From positions 1,364,001 through 1,428,000 of the forward strand of contig CM106586.1 in NCBI GenBank assembly GCA_048013815.1: a stretch of 64,000 nt of DNA. The letters are read 5' to 3'. The notes under the pieces were generated by a model that saw only the letters and a program-made list of their open reading frames with translations, was not told the origin of the DNA and did not search any database. The position numbers and the translations under genes are program-made. This document shows, one piece after another, positions 16,001 through 27,387 of this stretch (position 1 is the stretch's first letter; each line of letters starts with the position of its first letter). Origin of the DNA: Setoptus koraiensis. Taxonomy: Eukaryota; Arthropoda.

Positions 16001-18342
16001 GTATTGCAGATAGCTCTCAAATGCGCCGATTTAGGCAATCCATGCCGTCCTTGGATATTGAGCAAATATTGGAGCGAGCAAATATGTACAGAATTTTATC
16101 GTCAGGGCGATTACGAACAGCAACTTGCCATCAAATTGACGCCCATGTGTCAGCGCCATAAATCCACCATTGCGGGAATACAATCAGGTAATATAAACTA
16201 ATATATATACACTGGTATCATGTGTGGATATCATCGTGACCACTTTTTCATCATAACAAAAATACCATGTTCGATTTATTGATTTTTGTATTGTTCTTCT
16301 CTTACGTCAGACTTTTTCTGTCACATCGTTCAGCCCCTGCTAGAGTTGTGGCACAAGTTTCTGCAGTCGCCCCTATCGAGCTTATTGATGTCTAATTTCA
16401 ATTACAATTACCAACAATGGCAGCAGGCTTCACTGGCGGCCAAGGTGTCAAAACGCCGCCACTCATTCAACACCAGCAACAAAATGAACCCTCAGCAGCC
16501 ATCAGCAATCGCCGATGGTCAGAAACAAACACGCGGCACAAATTGTGGAAAACTAGAGAGAATAGTGAGCCAGGATAAAGGTAGCACTAGGACAGAGAAC
16601 GACAACAATGATCCACAACAATTGACCAGTTCTAATGATATCAGCCAGAGTAGGGATATTGTTGTTGGTCAAGAGCATCATGCTAGCATATGTAACAACG
16701 AAAAAATCTCCGATGTATATTTAAAACGATCTTTGGCAACATCTCGAGCCGGAGACTCATCATTGCTACATTGTAAGACGCTCAGATTTAGTAGATCGTT
16801 AAATAGCTTGAATTCTAATCAAATTATCAACATCGATGATCTCAGTGCATCGCTATTCCTGGCTCATATAGCATCGCCAGAGCAGCAACAACACAACTAT
16901 TCACACAATAAAAACTACCACCCGACGAGGGCTTCTTTATATTCTAGCGCCAAATATCCGAATAAAACAAAAAGAGGACACATGTTTCACCAGATGAGCT
17001 TAACCGGTTCTACCACTGCAACCAAAAATTCGGAACCTAGTCAATCATTTTCCATTGAACAAATTGAGTCAAAGTTAGAGACGAGCACCACCGCAAAAAA
17101 TGCAAACAGTGACATGGTAACTGCTGGCCACCACGCACATGAGAAGAAATCATTTTGTTCAGGTGAGGGCCAGTGTGGAACGCCATCACCGCCTGCATCA
17201 CCATCATTTATTGTTGCGTCGTCATCCGCAAAGGATCTGTCAGCAGCTAAACTAACAGTGAGGCCATCAACAGGATGCTCGTCAGTTAGGTGAGTAATTT
17301 GCGTATTGGGTTTGTTTGACTACATCTCTTTGTGTCTAAGACGAATGTTTAACCTCTCATATACATTTCTGTAATAACCTGTTGAAACAACCTGAAGCAG
17401 TATGACATTGACAACGCAAACAACAACAACAAACAGCACACCATCAAAACATAGGAAAAAAACCAAACCCAAGTCAAAACCATCAACACAACAACAACAA
17501 ACAACCAACACTGCCATAGTGAATACTAGATCGTCCGATCATTTGATTAGGAAGACGCTCTCACCGATAAACGATGATATTGATGACAGGCCATCACCGT
17601 TGGGTATACGTTCCTCATCGCCTCCATCTAGGTCGTCGATGCTCTCTGATTGTTCAACCTCATCATCATCATCATCATCACCATCATTATTATTTGTCTC
17701 TTCGTCTATATCAGAGAATACAAAATGCAAAACTAAATCAAAATCTTCAGATCGTTACTCCAATTACCCAGAGAAGCCCTTTCGCCTTTTGGCACAATAT
17801 TATGACTCTTCACTCCAAACCACAACAACTCCTCAGCTACTCGGTCATAAAAGACAAGGTGCCAGTAAAATAAAAGTCCCTATATCCAATATAACTGCTA
17901 CGCCTGCGGCGTCGGCTATCGTAAATACCAATGATAAGACGCACGTGTGTAAAAAGTCGCCCCCATCACCGTTCTGCTCTGTAAGTAGTTCAACTAATCG
18001 GGCGCCACAAAGAATTTCAACGTTTATCTTATGCATAGCTCATTTAACTCACACAATTTCTATCCGAATCCATCGATATCGTTACAGCCTAAAAATTATC
18101 TAGCACATAGTCGCCGGAGAGAGTCTGATCCTGGTTGTTGTGGCTTCGTTGGCGCACCGGAAACCGGAAATCAAATGAGAACGGCAAACACTGCCGATTT
18201 CGAATTGGCCGCCGCCGCAGCCATAGTGTCCTTATTACAATACCAAAACAGTGCACGATACCAGAGGCGTCGTTCATCACTTCCTGTTTGTCTACCCAAA
18301 AGACGCTCATCTTATCCTGTTGAGTCGAAGAGGCGTGTTTAA
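2236..18342 (+). CDS. PDE7: cAMP-type 3',5'-cyclic nucleotide phosphodiesterase, PDE7-like, six exons
   Basis: Hydrolyses cyclic nucleotide; the PDE7 family is cAMP-specific. I read exons 2236-2809, 3094-3326, 15773-16187, 16311-17289, 17401-17979 and 18039-18342. All junctions are GT-AG, phases agree, and the product is 1027 aa. Metal-binding motifs are present: HNSIHAADV (residues 205-213), then [10 protein letters not shown] in exon 2 and [10 protein letters not shown] in exon 3. The SVLENHHWR and IQSDFF segments and overall order match PDE7. The last 59-bp intron is inferred from a GTAAGT donor, a TAG acceptor and frame continuity. After the catalytic domain (about residue 430) comes a roughly 600-aa Ser/Thr/Asn/Gln-rich tail not found in vertebrate PDE7. 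The start is the first ATG of the open frame; a further upstream exon joining near 2276 (an AG follows TTTACC) is possible, so the N-terminus is the least certain part. Confidence 0.9.
10041..10077. repeat. (CA)n microsatellite
   Basis: A CA dinucleotide run inside intron 2 of the PDE7-type gene, seen directly. Only the leading part is interrupted. Confidence 0.95.
13965..14003. repeat. Short perfect AT-rich inverted repeat
   Basis: Arms 13965-13979 and 13989-14003 are perfectly complementary over 15 bases around a 9-base loop. It lies in intron 2 of the PDE7-type gene, in a stretch whose texture differs from its surroundings. It could be the core of a small foldback element, but no target-site duplication is evident by eye. 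Confidence 0.7.
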
Positions 18343-18928
18343 ACAAACAATGTGGACAGTTTTACTAAGCAATTTTTGTTTGACAAAGAATCAGAATGAG
18401 TGTCACCTACTATACATTACAATTACCATCATCATAATTATTCTTATCATTAAACGTTGTCAGAGTGTAGCCTTACACTACCTCTAGCGTACGCACATAC
18501 ATAGAAATGCATTTCTCAGAGAAATAAGATTCTTTGCCCCATCTTTACCGATTTATCTTTCGTCTCACGTATTGTATGATATTTAATCTCATGCAAAACA
18601 TGTTACTCAGCGAAGAGTTTGTTTGCTTTCTCAAGTACGGTGCTGTTGTGTAAGTGGCTCGATTGTGTATTTGGTCTCTCTTCATTCCTTCAAAGCTCTA
18701 CTTCTGCCAAATTCAGATTATGTATTTTCCAACAAAGTATTCATTTAGAAGTATCATTTGGGATGCTATATTAAGAAACGAGATCTGAACAATGGTGATT
18801 CACACAAAATTACATTCCACCGTAGATAAAATGTTTGCTATGTTAATTGCTACAAAACATTCCTAGACTTTTTTCTAGACCAGCAATACATTAGGACATC
18901 CCATTTTATTTATTTCATTCATCGTGAG
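18343..18928. other. Convergent 3' spacer between PDE7-type gene and SOS
   Basis: It holds the 3' ends of two convergent genes. On the minus strand an AATAAA (read as TTTATT at about 18906-18915) lies just beyond the SOS stop and is its likely poly(A) signal. No clear AATAAA was found for the PDE gene. No other gene is seen. Confidence 0.7.
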
Positions 18929-21900
18929 TCATTTTTGATAGCCCCTGTTTAGTGTGTCTTTACTGTGCCGACTTTCTACAATTATCGCAGGTGGCAAAGG
19001 TGGCGCTCTCCTTGGTTTAGGTGGCAAAGGTAATGTCGAAGTAGGCAATTCATCTGAACAAATACTACTAATAATATTCCTGCCCCTCGGTGGAACAGGC
19101 GGCGGAGGTGGTAACTTGCTTTGAGTAAATTCATTAGGGTGCCCGTTACTATTCTCGATAATAGTACCAACGCTGGTTGTTGTTGATATGGTTGAGACGC
19201 TCCCTTCAAATATCGAGCCAAATAGTGTAGGAGATGCGAATGCAGATGCAAATACACTGTGCTCGCTCGAGACGGCGCTTCCACCCGATAGAGGTGGTGA
19301 TTGAGGAGTCAGAGGGGTCGACGGAGATTGGTGAGCACTTGGTATTCTATCTGAAAGTGTTGGCAATGGTGTCGGATAGGACCTGCGTGATTTAGTATTC
19401 ATAGGTGACTTCCAGCATTTTGGTTCAGGTCTCTTCCGTTGCACATCACGCGGCAATTGTTTGCAATCTCTTGGCTCTATTTTCAAAGATTTCCTATAGA
19501 GAAAATCATCGATATAATCATAGAGTTCCTTGTCATTTTTGAAATCACGCCTGGACATGTCTTTGGGGTATACTTCGATCGACTCGATGTAATCACGTAT
19601 TTCTGGTTGAACCTGTAAACAATAGGGATTATTTTGATATGCTCTAATCTCCTCAGTTATTGTCGTTCTGAGACGTTGTTTTATGAAGTTGATCATTTTG
19701 GGTCGTTTCATAGTCGCAAGTTTGTTCACGCTATTCTGTTGGCTCTCTCGTTTTACAGCGTCGATTGAATCTAGATTGTTACTATTTCTAGCAGCTCTAG
19801 AATCGAAATCTTCAAGCGATGCTGATGTGGGAAACAATTCGGTTTCCGAAAGTCCATTGTTTGTTCTTGTGGACAGTGATTGAGGAGATACAGGAGCTGA
19901 GACGCAAGAGGTTTCGCCAGAACTTGAATTACGTTCTCCAATGGAATTTCTAATCTGAGAATTCTCATCAACAAAAGTCCTGTTACCCTCAATCGTATGA
20001 ATGAGCTGAGTTTGATAATAGCCAAGGAATGGTACACATGGTAGATGTCCAATTTCTTTGAGACGTTGATGCAAACCTTTAAAGTGTCCCTTATCAAACA
20101 GTTCATTATACTTATCTATCTCTTTGTTATAGTCTTGCCCTTGCCTTGATCTCAAAGCTTTGAAATGATATTCCAAGCGTTTTACTGAGGAACATTCGAT
20201 GGCACCGCCGACACTGATCAAGCCGGCAAAATTGTTCAGCTCGTAGAAAACTTTCATAATCTCAATAGCTCTCTGCATAATGACAACTCTGTGGTCAAAA
20301 TCCTCTGCTTCAATTATGCATTTCCTAATCCAATAGCTAATCTTGTTGAAATGGCTCTCAAACTTCGATTTATTGGGAGAAGATTCGTATTTTTCTTCGT
20401 CAATAGTTCTTTCTCCAGTCAATTCTCTAGTATTAATAAGCTCAGATTGTTTGATTGATCGAAACAAATCGAAACCTATTAACGTTATCTGACGAGCAAT
20501 CTCTCTTGGATGAAGAGTCAGAATATCGAACTTGTCAGGTTCGTTCGCTTGTGCTGTATGCCATTCAATTTCAGGTGGAATAACAGTTTGATGTAATCTA
20601 ATTTTTTCAGGCTCTGCAGGCTTTTGATTTTTGGCAATGACATTGTGGATAGATTCAATAAATTTTCGCTTCCTTGGATGATCTCTGTGGGCCTCTTCTA
20701 AAAAAGAACGCAACCTGTCTAATAAGGAAGGATACCGCTCAAAATCGTAGAAATGATCCTTACTCCATGAACGTAATACGTTCATAACACGAAGTTGGAC
20801 GGGATTCGAGTAGTCATCTCGGAATCTCCGCAATGCCTCTTTATAGGCTGTTTCTATATGTTCCGGCGTCTCGACGAGAGGGTTGATATAATTATCATTG
20901 TCGTTCTTTGAAAATTTTTGATTTTTGTAAGTAGCTTTTTTACATCTGGGATGAGTGTGCATACCGACATTTCTTTCACTCCTCATGTCGACGACGCTAG
21001 AAGTTGAAAGATTCTCTCCAACGTGCCAACAAAATTCAAGCGTTATCTTTTTGGATGAATCATGTTCTGACCCTTGATCTAGGTAAACAGGGTAAGGCTC
21101 TGGTATGTTGAAGCGCTCGATAAGCAAATCCAGCAGTTCTGATGGATGGGATATGAAAGATCTATATGTTAACAGAAATATCCTTACTAAATTTGGATCA
21201 GGGAATTCGTGAAACGTAACGCGTTCAACCAATTTAAGTAGAGTGGCACATCTTATCTGACTAGGTGTCTGTTCTTTCTTCTTTTCTTCCCTCTTCTCCT
21301 CTTTTTCGAGAATGATGTTATGTTCGCTATCGGGTTCAGTAAATCTGTAAATGGTAGGTGGCGGCAGCGGCAGGCAGGCTTTCTCTGTCTTCAAGATAAT
21401 ATCCAGATAATTTTCCAACGTTTTACGATTGCTGAGTAGCAAAAGATTGGACAACCACATTGATTTTTCTTCAGCACTTTTGGCAAATAATATACAAGAT
21501 GAATCACGTTTATCCTTAGTGTTTCTTTGTAATCTGAAAGCATAAACACCGTGATCACAGTTCTGCATAAACTGCATAGACAATTCAGGACTAGGTAGAG
21601 ATCCCAATACGGGTGAAGAATGTGGTAGGGTGTTACTAAAATAAGATGACGATAACGACGTTGAAAGAATGGATCCGCTACTTGTAGACGTACCATTAGA
21701 AATCGTCATTGAGGAGAATGATGGGGAATGAAAATTGAAGGCTTGATTTGGTGCTGTTCCATCAACAAACTCAAATGGGCTATGATTAAATTTCAAATTA
21801 TCGGTAGACCAATCAACTATCTCAATATCTTTAAGTTGTATAGGACCATCCTTCATTTTGTATTCAAATTGTGTACCCAAGTTTGATGGTGCCCGTTTGG

Positions 21901-23236
21901 GGTTCTTTTTAGAAAAAAACAGTAGATTATCGAATAAGAATACATGACGGTGCGATCTCTTTTGCCCTCCCTTGGTCTTGATAAGGTCACCCTCTAGAAT
22001 GAATTCTTTGCAATATTGCTTTATAGAGCATTCATATTCAATGTCCCAATGCTCGACACTTTTCTTCAGTTTCTCAATAGTTTGTATCAAAGTCTGATTC
22101 AACGTGGACGGGAGAGTTGATCGAAGGTACGTTTCCCATGGTTTGGCTGCTTTGATATCGATCTTATTTTGAGCTAAAGTAACCTCCAATTTACTTTTGG
22201 TAGATAATAGTATGGATAATGTATTTTTGAACTTGTCATTCTCGCTTTTGAATTTGTCATTACCTGGTTGACTACTTTGCTGTTCCAAGTCTTTGATATA
22301 TTGGAAATATTCGAAGAAGTGGAATACAACCCCTAACAAAAGTTTTGGCAACACGTATTCAACTAGCAATCCAAACGAGTGTATTTGAGAACAGGACAGA
22401 TCTGTATTTTTAAGCATTTTTGAGAACGATAGATGCCATTCTGGCGACAAGATTCCCGATGCGTAGGTACAATACGACTCAAACTTATTCCCTTCTGCCA
22501 ACTCGAATATGCTAGATCCGATATAAGGAGGTTCATCTCCCTCTGTATCTTCCATAGCGTCCTCAAGTGACGCCAACAGCGATGCTGATAGCTCGTAGAC
22601 CTCTGTGATGTTTGAGAAGATTGCGTCGATTTCTTGATTTGATAGTATCGAGGCATATAATTTATCTCGAAATACTTTCATTATGAGTTGTAGGACTCTC
22701 AGGAATGACTTTTCAGCACTAACCATCTGTTCAATTATTTGCTTGTGACTTTTGTTGTTATGACTATTTATGCCTAAGTCACTCTTGAATAGGCGGCTCA
22801 TATCTTCAAAGGCATACACAACAATATTGATATCCTCGCGTGTAATCGTATCCCTCTTCAAGTTAGATACATATTTCCGGCTTAACTCATAAAGGTCCTT
22901 TATTATGTAGTTGAGTAAGGCCTCCCTAAATCTATCTGCGTCATTGTCAGGTCTTTCCTTCATGACAAGCACACGAAACTTCTCTGCTATTAGTTGTGCT
23001 ACGGACGAAGATGAATGGTGGCTAGATTTTTTAAGAGTTGTCCTGGGGCCGTCATCTAATCGATGTCGTGCCTCCTTGAGAGCGGAGTCTCTCAAGGCTG
23101 AAGGTTGATCAGTTGGAAACAATAATATAAACCTATCTTCGACATCCTGAATACTTTGGGGTTGCGGGGGGCAAGTTAACTTTTCAAACAATTTTTTCCT
23201 ATATCCGATCAAACATTCTTCACTCTCCTCATTCAT
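18929..23236 (-). CDS. Sos: Son of sevenless, Ras guanine-nucleotide exchange factor
   Basis: Loads Ras with GTP downstream of receptor tyrosine kinases, brought to the membrane by the adaptor Grb2/Drk. A single 1435-aa open frame carries the SOS order: histone-fold region (about 30-155), DH domain (about 165-400), PH domain (about 405-603, with FILEGDLIK and HVFLFDNLLF), REM (about 655-860, YRFAEPDSE-type linker at 630) and CDC25/RasGEF (about 900-1245, with FDILTLHPREIARQ and HLPCVPFLGYY). The proline-rich tail has PPPPPVPPRGR (1376-1386) and PLPPKPRR (1403-1410), classic SH3-ligand patterns. Compared with human SOS1 there are low-complexity insertions in PH (about 475-560), REM (about 725-790) and CDC25 (about 1085-1180). 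No introns are needed. The start is ATG at 23236. Confidence 0.97.
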   Translation of the reverse strand: MNEESEECLIGYRKKLFEKLTCPPQPQSIQDVEDRFILLFPTDQPSALRDSALKEARHRLDDGPRTTLKKSSHHSSSSVAQLIAEKFRVLVMKERPDNDADRFREALLNYIIKDLYELSRKYVSNLKRDTITREDINIVVYAFEDMSRLFKSDLGINSHNNKSHKQIIEQMVSAEKSFLRVLQLIMKVFRDKLYASILSNQEIDAIFSNITEVYELSASLLASLEDAMEDTEGDEPPYIGSSIFELAEGNKFESYCTYASGILSPEWHLSFSKMLKNTDLSCSQIHSFGLLVEYVLPKLLLGVVFHFFEYFQYIKDLEQQSSQPGNDKFKSENDKFKNTLSILLSTKSKLEVTLAQNKIDIKAAKPWETYLRSTLPSTLNQTLIQTIEKLKKSVEHWDIEYECSIKQYCKEFILEGDLIKTKGGQKRSHRHVFLFDNLLFFSKKNPKRAPSNLGTQFEYKMKDGPIQLKDIEIVDWSTDNLKFNHSPFEFVDGTAPNQAFNFHSPSFSSMTISNGTSTSSGSILSTSLSSSYFSNTLPHSSPVLGSLPSPELSMQFMQNCDHGVYAFRLQRNTKDKRDSSCILFAKSAEEKSMWLSNLLLLSNRKTLENYLDIILKTEKACLPLPPPTIYRFTEPDSEHNIILEKEEKREEKKKEQTPSQIRCATLLKLVERVTFHEFPDPNLVRIFLLTYRSFISHPSELLDLLIERFNIPEPYPVYLDQGSEHDSSKKITLEFCWHVGENLSTSSVVDMRSERNVGMHTHPRCKKATYKNQKFSKNDNDNYINPLVETPEHIETAYKEALRRFRDDYSNPVQLRVMNVLRSWSKDHFYDFERYPSLLDRLRSFLEEAHRDHPRKRKFIESIHNVIAKNQKPAEPEKIRLHQTVIPPEIEWHTAQANEPDKFDILTLHPREIARQITLIGFDLFRSIKQSELINTRELTGERTIDEEKYESSPNKSKFESHFNKISYWIRKCIIEAEDFDHRVVIMQRAIEIMKVFYELNNFAGLISVGGAIECSSVKRLEYHFKALRSRQGQDYNKEIDKYNELFDKGHFKGLHQRLKEIGHLPCVPFLGYYQTQLIHTIEGNRTFVDENSQIRNSIGERNSSSGETSCVSAPVSPQSLSTRTNNGLSETELFPTSASLEDFDSRAARNSNNLDSIDAVKRESQQNSVNKLATMKRPKMINFIKQRLRTTITEEIRAYQNNPYCLQVQPEIRDYIESIEVYPKDMSRRDFKNDKELYDYIDDFLYRKSLKIEPRDCKQLPRDVQRKRPEPKCWKSPMNTKSRRSYPTPLPTLSDRIPSAHQSPSTPLTPQSPPLSGGSAVSSEHSVFASAFASPTLFGSIFEGSVSTISTTTSVGTIIENSNGHPNEFTQSKLPPPPPVPPRGRNIISSICSDELPTSTLPLPPKPRRAPPLPPAIIVESRHSKDTLNRGYQK

Positions 23237-24577
23237 TATGGAAATGATCTAATTGTAATTACAGAGATATGCATTACAAATCGTTTGTATTTGTGGGGAT
23301 GCCATTGTAGTGGGGAATGTTCGACCGTTAATATTGAGTTGGGGGCGTGCAAACGACGGTAAGTATATGGCATCAAACGCATTAATAAAGCAATTTTGAT
23401 GCGTGCATGATGCATCACATTCCACTCAGCATTTAGCGTACAACAAATCAGCACAAATACAACTCAAATGAACAAAATTTTCTATGACAAGGATTCAATC
23501 CACTCTAGAAAGCGCGCAATTTGAATTGATTTAATTGATTGTGTAGTGAAAATCTTGAAATGAATGATACATTTTCAGAGCCTGGTTGGTTCAAGAGAAG
23601 TACTCATCAGGAGTTAGAAGATGTCTTGATGATGGCCGGATCACGACTCTCTCAACTATTCTTTCGAGATTTATTGTAAATACTAAAATGCATTGGGTTA
23701 CAGTGTGGTATTATATGAGTGAGTGATGTTATGATATAAATGTGTGGTCACTCACCAAATTTTAGAGTGTCTGAAAATGCGAGTTAAAGTTTACGTGATA
23801 TGAAATCAAAAAAATTGCACGTGTTCAAAATGGACGTGGAGACACGTAAGGAGTCATACAATTGAATATGCTAGTTAGTTCGATAATTGAATGTTAAGTA
23901 TTATTATTATAGATTCATTTAAATTTTCTTCCGTAATTTATTCTGTTGGTAGTGATTCATTAGTATCTAATTAGCTTTGTTGGCTACTGGGTTCAGATGA
24001 TGGAAAAGGTAAGACATTCCACATTGTTGTTATGCTTAACAATAGCGTCAGCTGGATTATGTTCATAAATATTAATTGAAGTTGTGACAAAGCTCTAGTC
24101 ATCGCTTGTGCCCGGATTATGAGTATCATCAATTCGATGTACATCCGGTGTACTACTGTAAGACTGAACTTAAGTGTTTGAATTGCTTATTCAAGACGAG
24201 TTCCTGTGGTGGTCCTCTTATGTGCCGCCTAGATTGTGTGACCAGTGAATATGAGAATTAATGGTTCCCACGTCTGTATGTATATTGATTGACATAAGAC
24301 AGGAAGTGGTTGCTTCCGGCGAGCAGGCACTGTGTATTGTTGTAAACCAAAAGATAACTATTTTTTTTTTGAAACGGATTCGGGGATTTGATTCGAGAGA
24401 CACAGATAAATCTTTTCTGTAATCAAATCGGAATACTTGAATTTTCGTGGACGATCCAAGTTGTGTGAACACTCAAACTGGATGAGACATCAAAGTCTTA
24501 TCGTGACTTTTCATAGTACCATGTTTCTATAAGAGAGAAAACACACATTTATTACATCATTACATTCATTTTAATCT
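23237..24577. other. Spacer between SOS and DDX47
   Basis: Contains the SOS upstream region and the DDX47 3' end. On the minus strand an AATAAA (TTTATT at 24548-24553) lies 25 bases beyond the DDX47 stop. No supported gene is visible; open frames are short and unrelated to known families. Confidence 0.7.
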
Positions 24578-26002
24578 TCAATGGCCGAGTTTACCTCGTT
24601 TGAATTTTCCACCACGTCCGCCGCGAATCGCTCGGCGAACTCCTTTATTTGCATCTTTTTTGACTTTCTTCTTGAATGATTTGAGAGCTTTTTTATCATC
24701 GTCCATATCGATGTCATCTTCATCATCTCCTCTTTTTCGCCGTGTCCTCTCAGCCATCTCGTTTTGTTCAATTCTGGCTAATCTATCAGCTTGTGCAACA
24801 CGGTCAACAAGAAGCATAACTTCTTGTTCAACGGTGGGGTAAAGAGGCAACTTCTGTCCTATTAAGTGTTCGATCCTTTGATAGAGCTCCACATCATATT
24901 GAGTCACCATTGTTATAGATTTTCCATATCTTCCAGCTCGAGCTGTCCGCCCAACTCTATGTATATAGTCTTTGCTATGCTGTGGAAGGTCGAAATTGAT
25001 CACAACATCCACATGAGGTATGTCGAGACCCCGACTAGCCACGTCAGTGGCAATCAGCACAGATCGTGCTTTGACTTTAAATTTATTCAAGGATGCTATC
25101 CTTTTAACTTGGTTCATCTTACCATTCAGTGGTATAGCAGAATATCCCAAGTTTCTTAAAAGTAGAGCCAATTTCTGAGTCTTCGTGCAAGTGTTACAAA
25201 ATATCATGAAAGAATTTCCGGCTAATTCATTTAGAACGTAGACCAGATAAACCTCCTTGAATTTAGCTGGAATGAAAAGGTAATGCTGCTGTAGATGTTC
25301 GACCGTTTGATACTTCGATGATACCTGGACTCTTACTGGATCGACTAGGGAGGCTCGTTGTAGTTTTGCCACCTTCTTCGTCATTGTGGCAGAAAAAAGT
25401 AGAGTCCTGCGTTCCCTCGGGATTTGTTCGAGTATCTTATCTACTTCTCGTTCAAAGTCCATGTTCAATATTCTGTCTGCTTCGTCCAAGACAAGATATT
25501 TGAGCGTTCGTAAATTGAAACCCTTCGTCTTTTCTAGATGATCTATCAATCTACCAGGGGTGGCGATTATTATATGTGGTTTTTTCGCTAATGATACAGC
25601 CTGAGACATCATATCCATGCCACCTACTACTACGGCACATTTGATCTGGAAGGAAACACCTAAAGCAACAACTTGGTCCTGTATTTGAAGGGCCAGTTCC
25701 CTAGTGGGAGTTAGTATCAGCGCAAATAGTCGCTGTGGATTCTGAAGGAGTGCCTGTAGCATGGGTATAGTGAAAGCTGCAGTTTTACCCGATCCGGTTT
25801 CGGCAAGACCAATGACATCTTTACCTTGTAACGCAACGGGTATCGCTTCTCTTTGAATATTTGTTGGTTCGTTCCAATTGAGCGATTTGCATATCTCACA
25901 TATTCTCTCGTCTACTCCGAGTGACTCAAATGTAACTGCAGCAGGCAATTCTTTCTCCTCTTTTGGCTCATCCTTTGATAGAACCCCAACATCATCAGGC
26001 AT
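24578..26002 (-). CDS. DDX47: DEAD-box ATP-dependent RNA helicase, DDX47/Rrp3 type
   Basis: A nucleolar helicase for 18S pre-rRNA processing, judging from its family. The 474-aa single-exon frame has all core motifs: Q-motif region with W43 and the phrase [11 protein letters not shown], motif I AETGSGKT (67-74), PTREL (99-103), GG plus TPGR (148-151), DEAD (173-176), SAT (204-206), then the C-terminal RecA lobe with [12 protein letters not shown] and [11 protein letters not shown]. Length and the FESLGV start region match DDX47 rather than DDX49 or DDX10. The C-terminus is a basic Lys/Arg/Gly tail. It sits head to head with ATP23 with only 421 bp between start codons, so the two may share a bidirectional promoter. 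Confidence 0.96.
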   Translation of the reverse strand: MPDDVGVLSKDEPKEEKELPAAVTFESLGVDERICEICKSLNWNEPTNIQREAIPVALQGKDVIGLAETGSGKTAAFTIPMLQALLQNPQRLFALILTPTRELALQIQDQVVALGVSFQIKCAVVVGGMDMMSQAVSLAKKPHIIIATPGRLIDHLEKTKGFNLRTLKYLVLDEADRILNMDFEREVDKILEQIPRERRTLLFSATMTKKVAKLQRASLVDPVRVQVSSKYQTVEHLQQHYLFIPAKFKEVYLVYVLNELAGNSFMIFCNTCTKTQKLALLLRNLGYSAIPLNGKMNQVKRIASLNKFKVKARSVLIATDVASRGLDIPHVDVVINFDLPQHSKDYIHRVGRTARAGRYGKSITMVTQYDVELYQRIEHLIGQKLPLYPTVEQEVMLLVDRVAQADRLARIEQNEMAERTRRKRGDDEDDIDMDDDKKALKSFKKKVKKDANKGVRRAIRGGRGGKFKRGKLGH

Positions 26003-26181
26003 CTTGGTTGTTTTAGATTTCGCTAGCTTGATGAATTTGAATAACTATGATCATATAAAATTAAATGATGAAATGAATGAAACAATGAAGAGTCTTTCGG
26101 TTTGCATGTTCAGGCTGCCAAAAGCGCGACGATATTGTGACGAGAATCATGCTGTATGACCGCCAACATGAGAATTCCTAT

Positions 26182-26289
26182 ACTAATGAAGAAATCATGT
26201 GCTTTTTCCAGGGAAATTATCCCTGCTCGTTTCAAAGCCCGCGCTCTCGCAAAGAGAGAAAAGCACATGATCTCTTCACCCATATTAGT
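26182..26289. other. Imperfect foldback hairpin in the DDX47-ATP23 intergenic region
   Basis: Left arm 26182-26207 pairs with 26258-26277 and 26284-26289. The central 20-base block matches at 18 of 20 positions and the outer six bases pair after a six-base bulge. A second small hairpin (a perfect six-base stem, 26209-26225) lies in the loop. It could be a structured RNA, a small foldback element or a shared promoter structure; the sequence alone does not decide. Confidence 0.55.
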
Positions 26290-26423
26290 TTTCCTTGTGG
26301 CAACATGTAAAAATTCAAGTATCATGTAGAAAAAAAATCCATTTATACACAAAATACGCTCGAATTCATATGAAACGACGTCTCAGGGCAAGGGGCAAAT
26401 AAAGCCATCTTACTGTGTCAAGA

Positions 26424-27204
26424 ATGAAGGAACATCTGAAGGAATATTTTCCAGAAAGATTCGAGCAAACAGACTCTAGTTTATTGAGTAAATACCTATC
26501 TTTCGGCAAACATGTATCTATTAACAAAGACAAGTGTGAGCACACGGTATCCCAACTTTTCAATGAATCTGGAGAAACAAAGCTTCTGGTTGGCGCAATG
26601 AGAAAGTATGGTTGCAGTTTCAATTTAGCTAGGCACATATCATGCGAAGATTGTGACCCAAGATGTCAGGGTGGATATGATCCCGACACAAATCAAATTG
26701 TTGTCTGTAGCAATCATGTTAGACTGAAGGCACAAGTACTATCGACATTAGTTCATGAAATGATACACATGTTAGATTATTGTAGGGCTAAAATGGACTT
26801 TAACAAGTTGGAACACATAGCATGCAGTGAGGTTAGTTCAATCAAATAGACATAAGTCATCTTATTAGCTGCACGCAAACTAATGTGGTAACACTTTGTT
26901 TTTTTATTAGATTAGGGCAGCGAATCTAACTTACTGCTCTTTCATGGATAAGATCAAGCTAGGTAACTACGGCATGTTTCATGTAAAAGAAACTCACAAA
27001 ATTTGCGTCAAGGATGCAGCCTATGCATCTACAAAAGGATACAGTCCCAGTTCCACAGATGAAGAAGTTTGGGGTGCAATTGAACGAGTATTCGATGGAT
27101 GCTACAATGACATGGAACCATTTGGTAGAAGGCCTAATAATAGAAGTCAAGAATTTAGGCAGGCCTACAGAGAGAGATACTTTTATGGTTATGTGGATAA
27201 TTGA
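26424..27204 (+). CDS. ATP23: Mitochondrial inner-membrane metalloprotease ATP23 homologue
   Basis: ATP23 is a zinc protease of the mitochondrial intermembrane space; in yeast it processes Atp6 and helps assemble the F0 sector. Exons are 26424-26831 and 26911-27204 (79-bp GT-AG intron, phase 0), giving 233 aa, close to the human length. Seen directly: the zinc site HEMIHMLDYCRAKMDF, the following HIACSE-IRAANLTYCSF joined exactly across the splice, the cysteine cluster C-x2-C-x3-C (ISCEDCDPRCQGGYDP), and the C-terminal GCYNDMEPFGRRP. I start at ATG 26424; the frame is open slightly further upstream only through a GTG. ATTAAA at 27278-27283 is a possible poly(A) signal. Confidence 0.95.
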
Positions 27205-27387
27205 AGGCTGTGCAACAGTGCTCAAAAAACGAACTTTGTCAAAAATATGATAAGTTCCATTATATGTAGGTTTATATATTAAATTAGCAGAAAGATATAT
27301 TCATAGTATATTTTAGGTTCGTTAACCTTGGTTTGTCAACATGTCTGCGCCCAAAGAATCCATCTTTTCCTCGCAAATATTCAAGTC

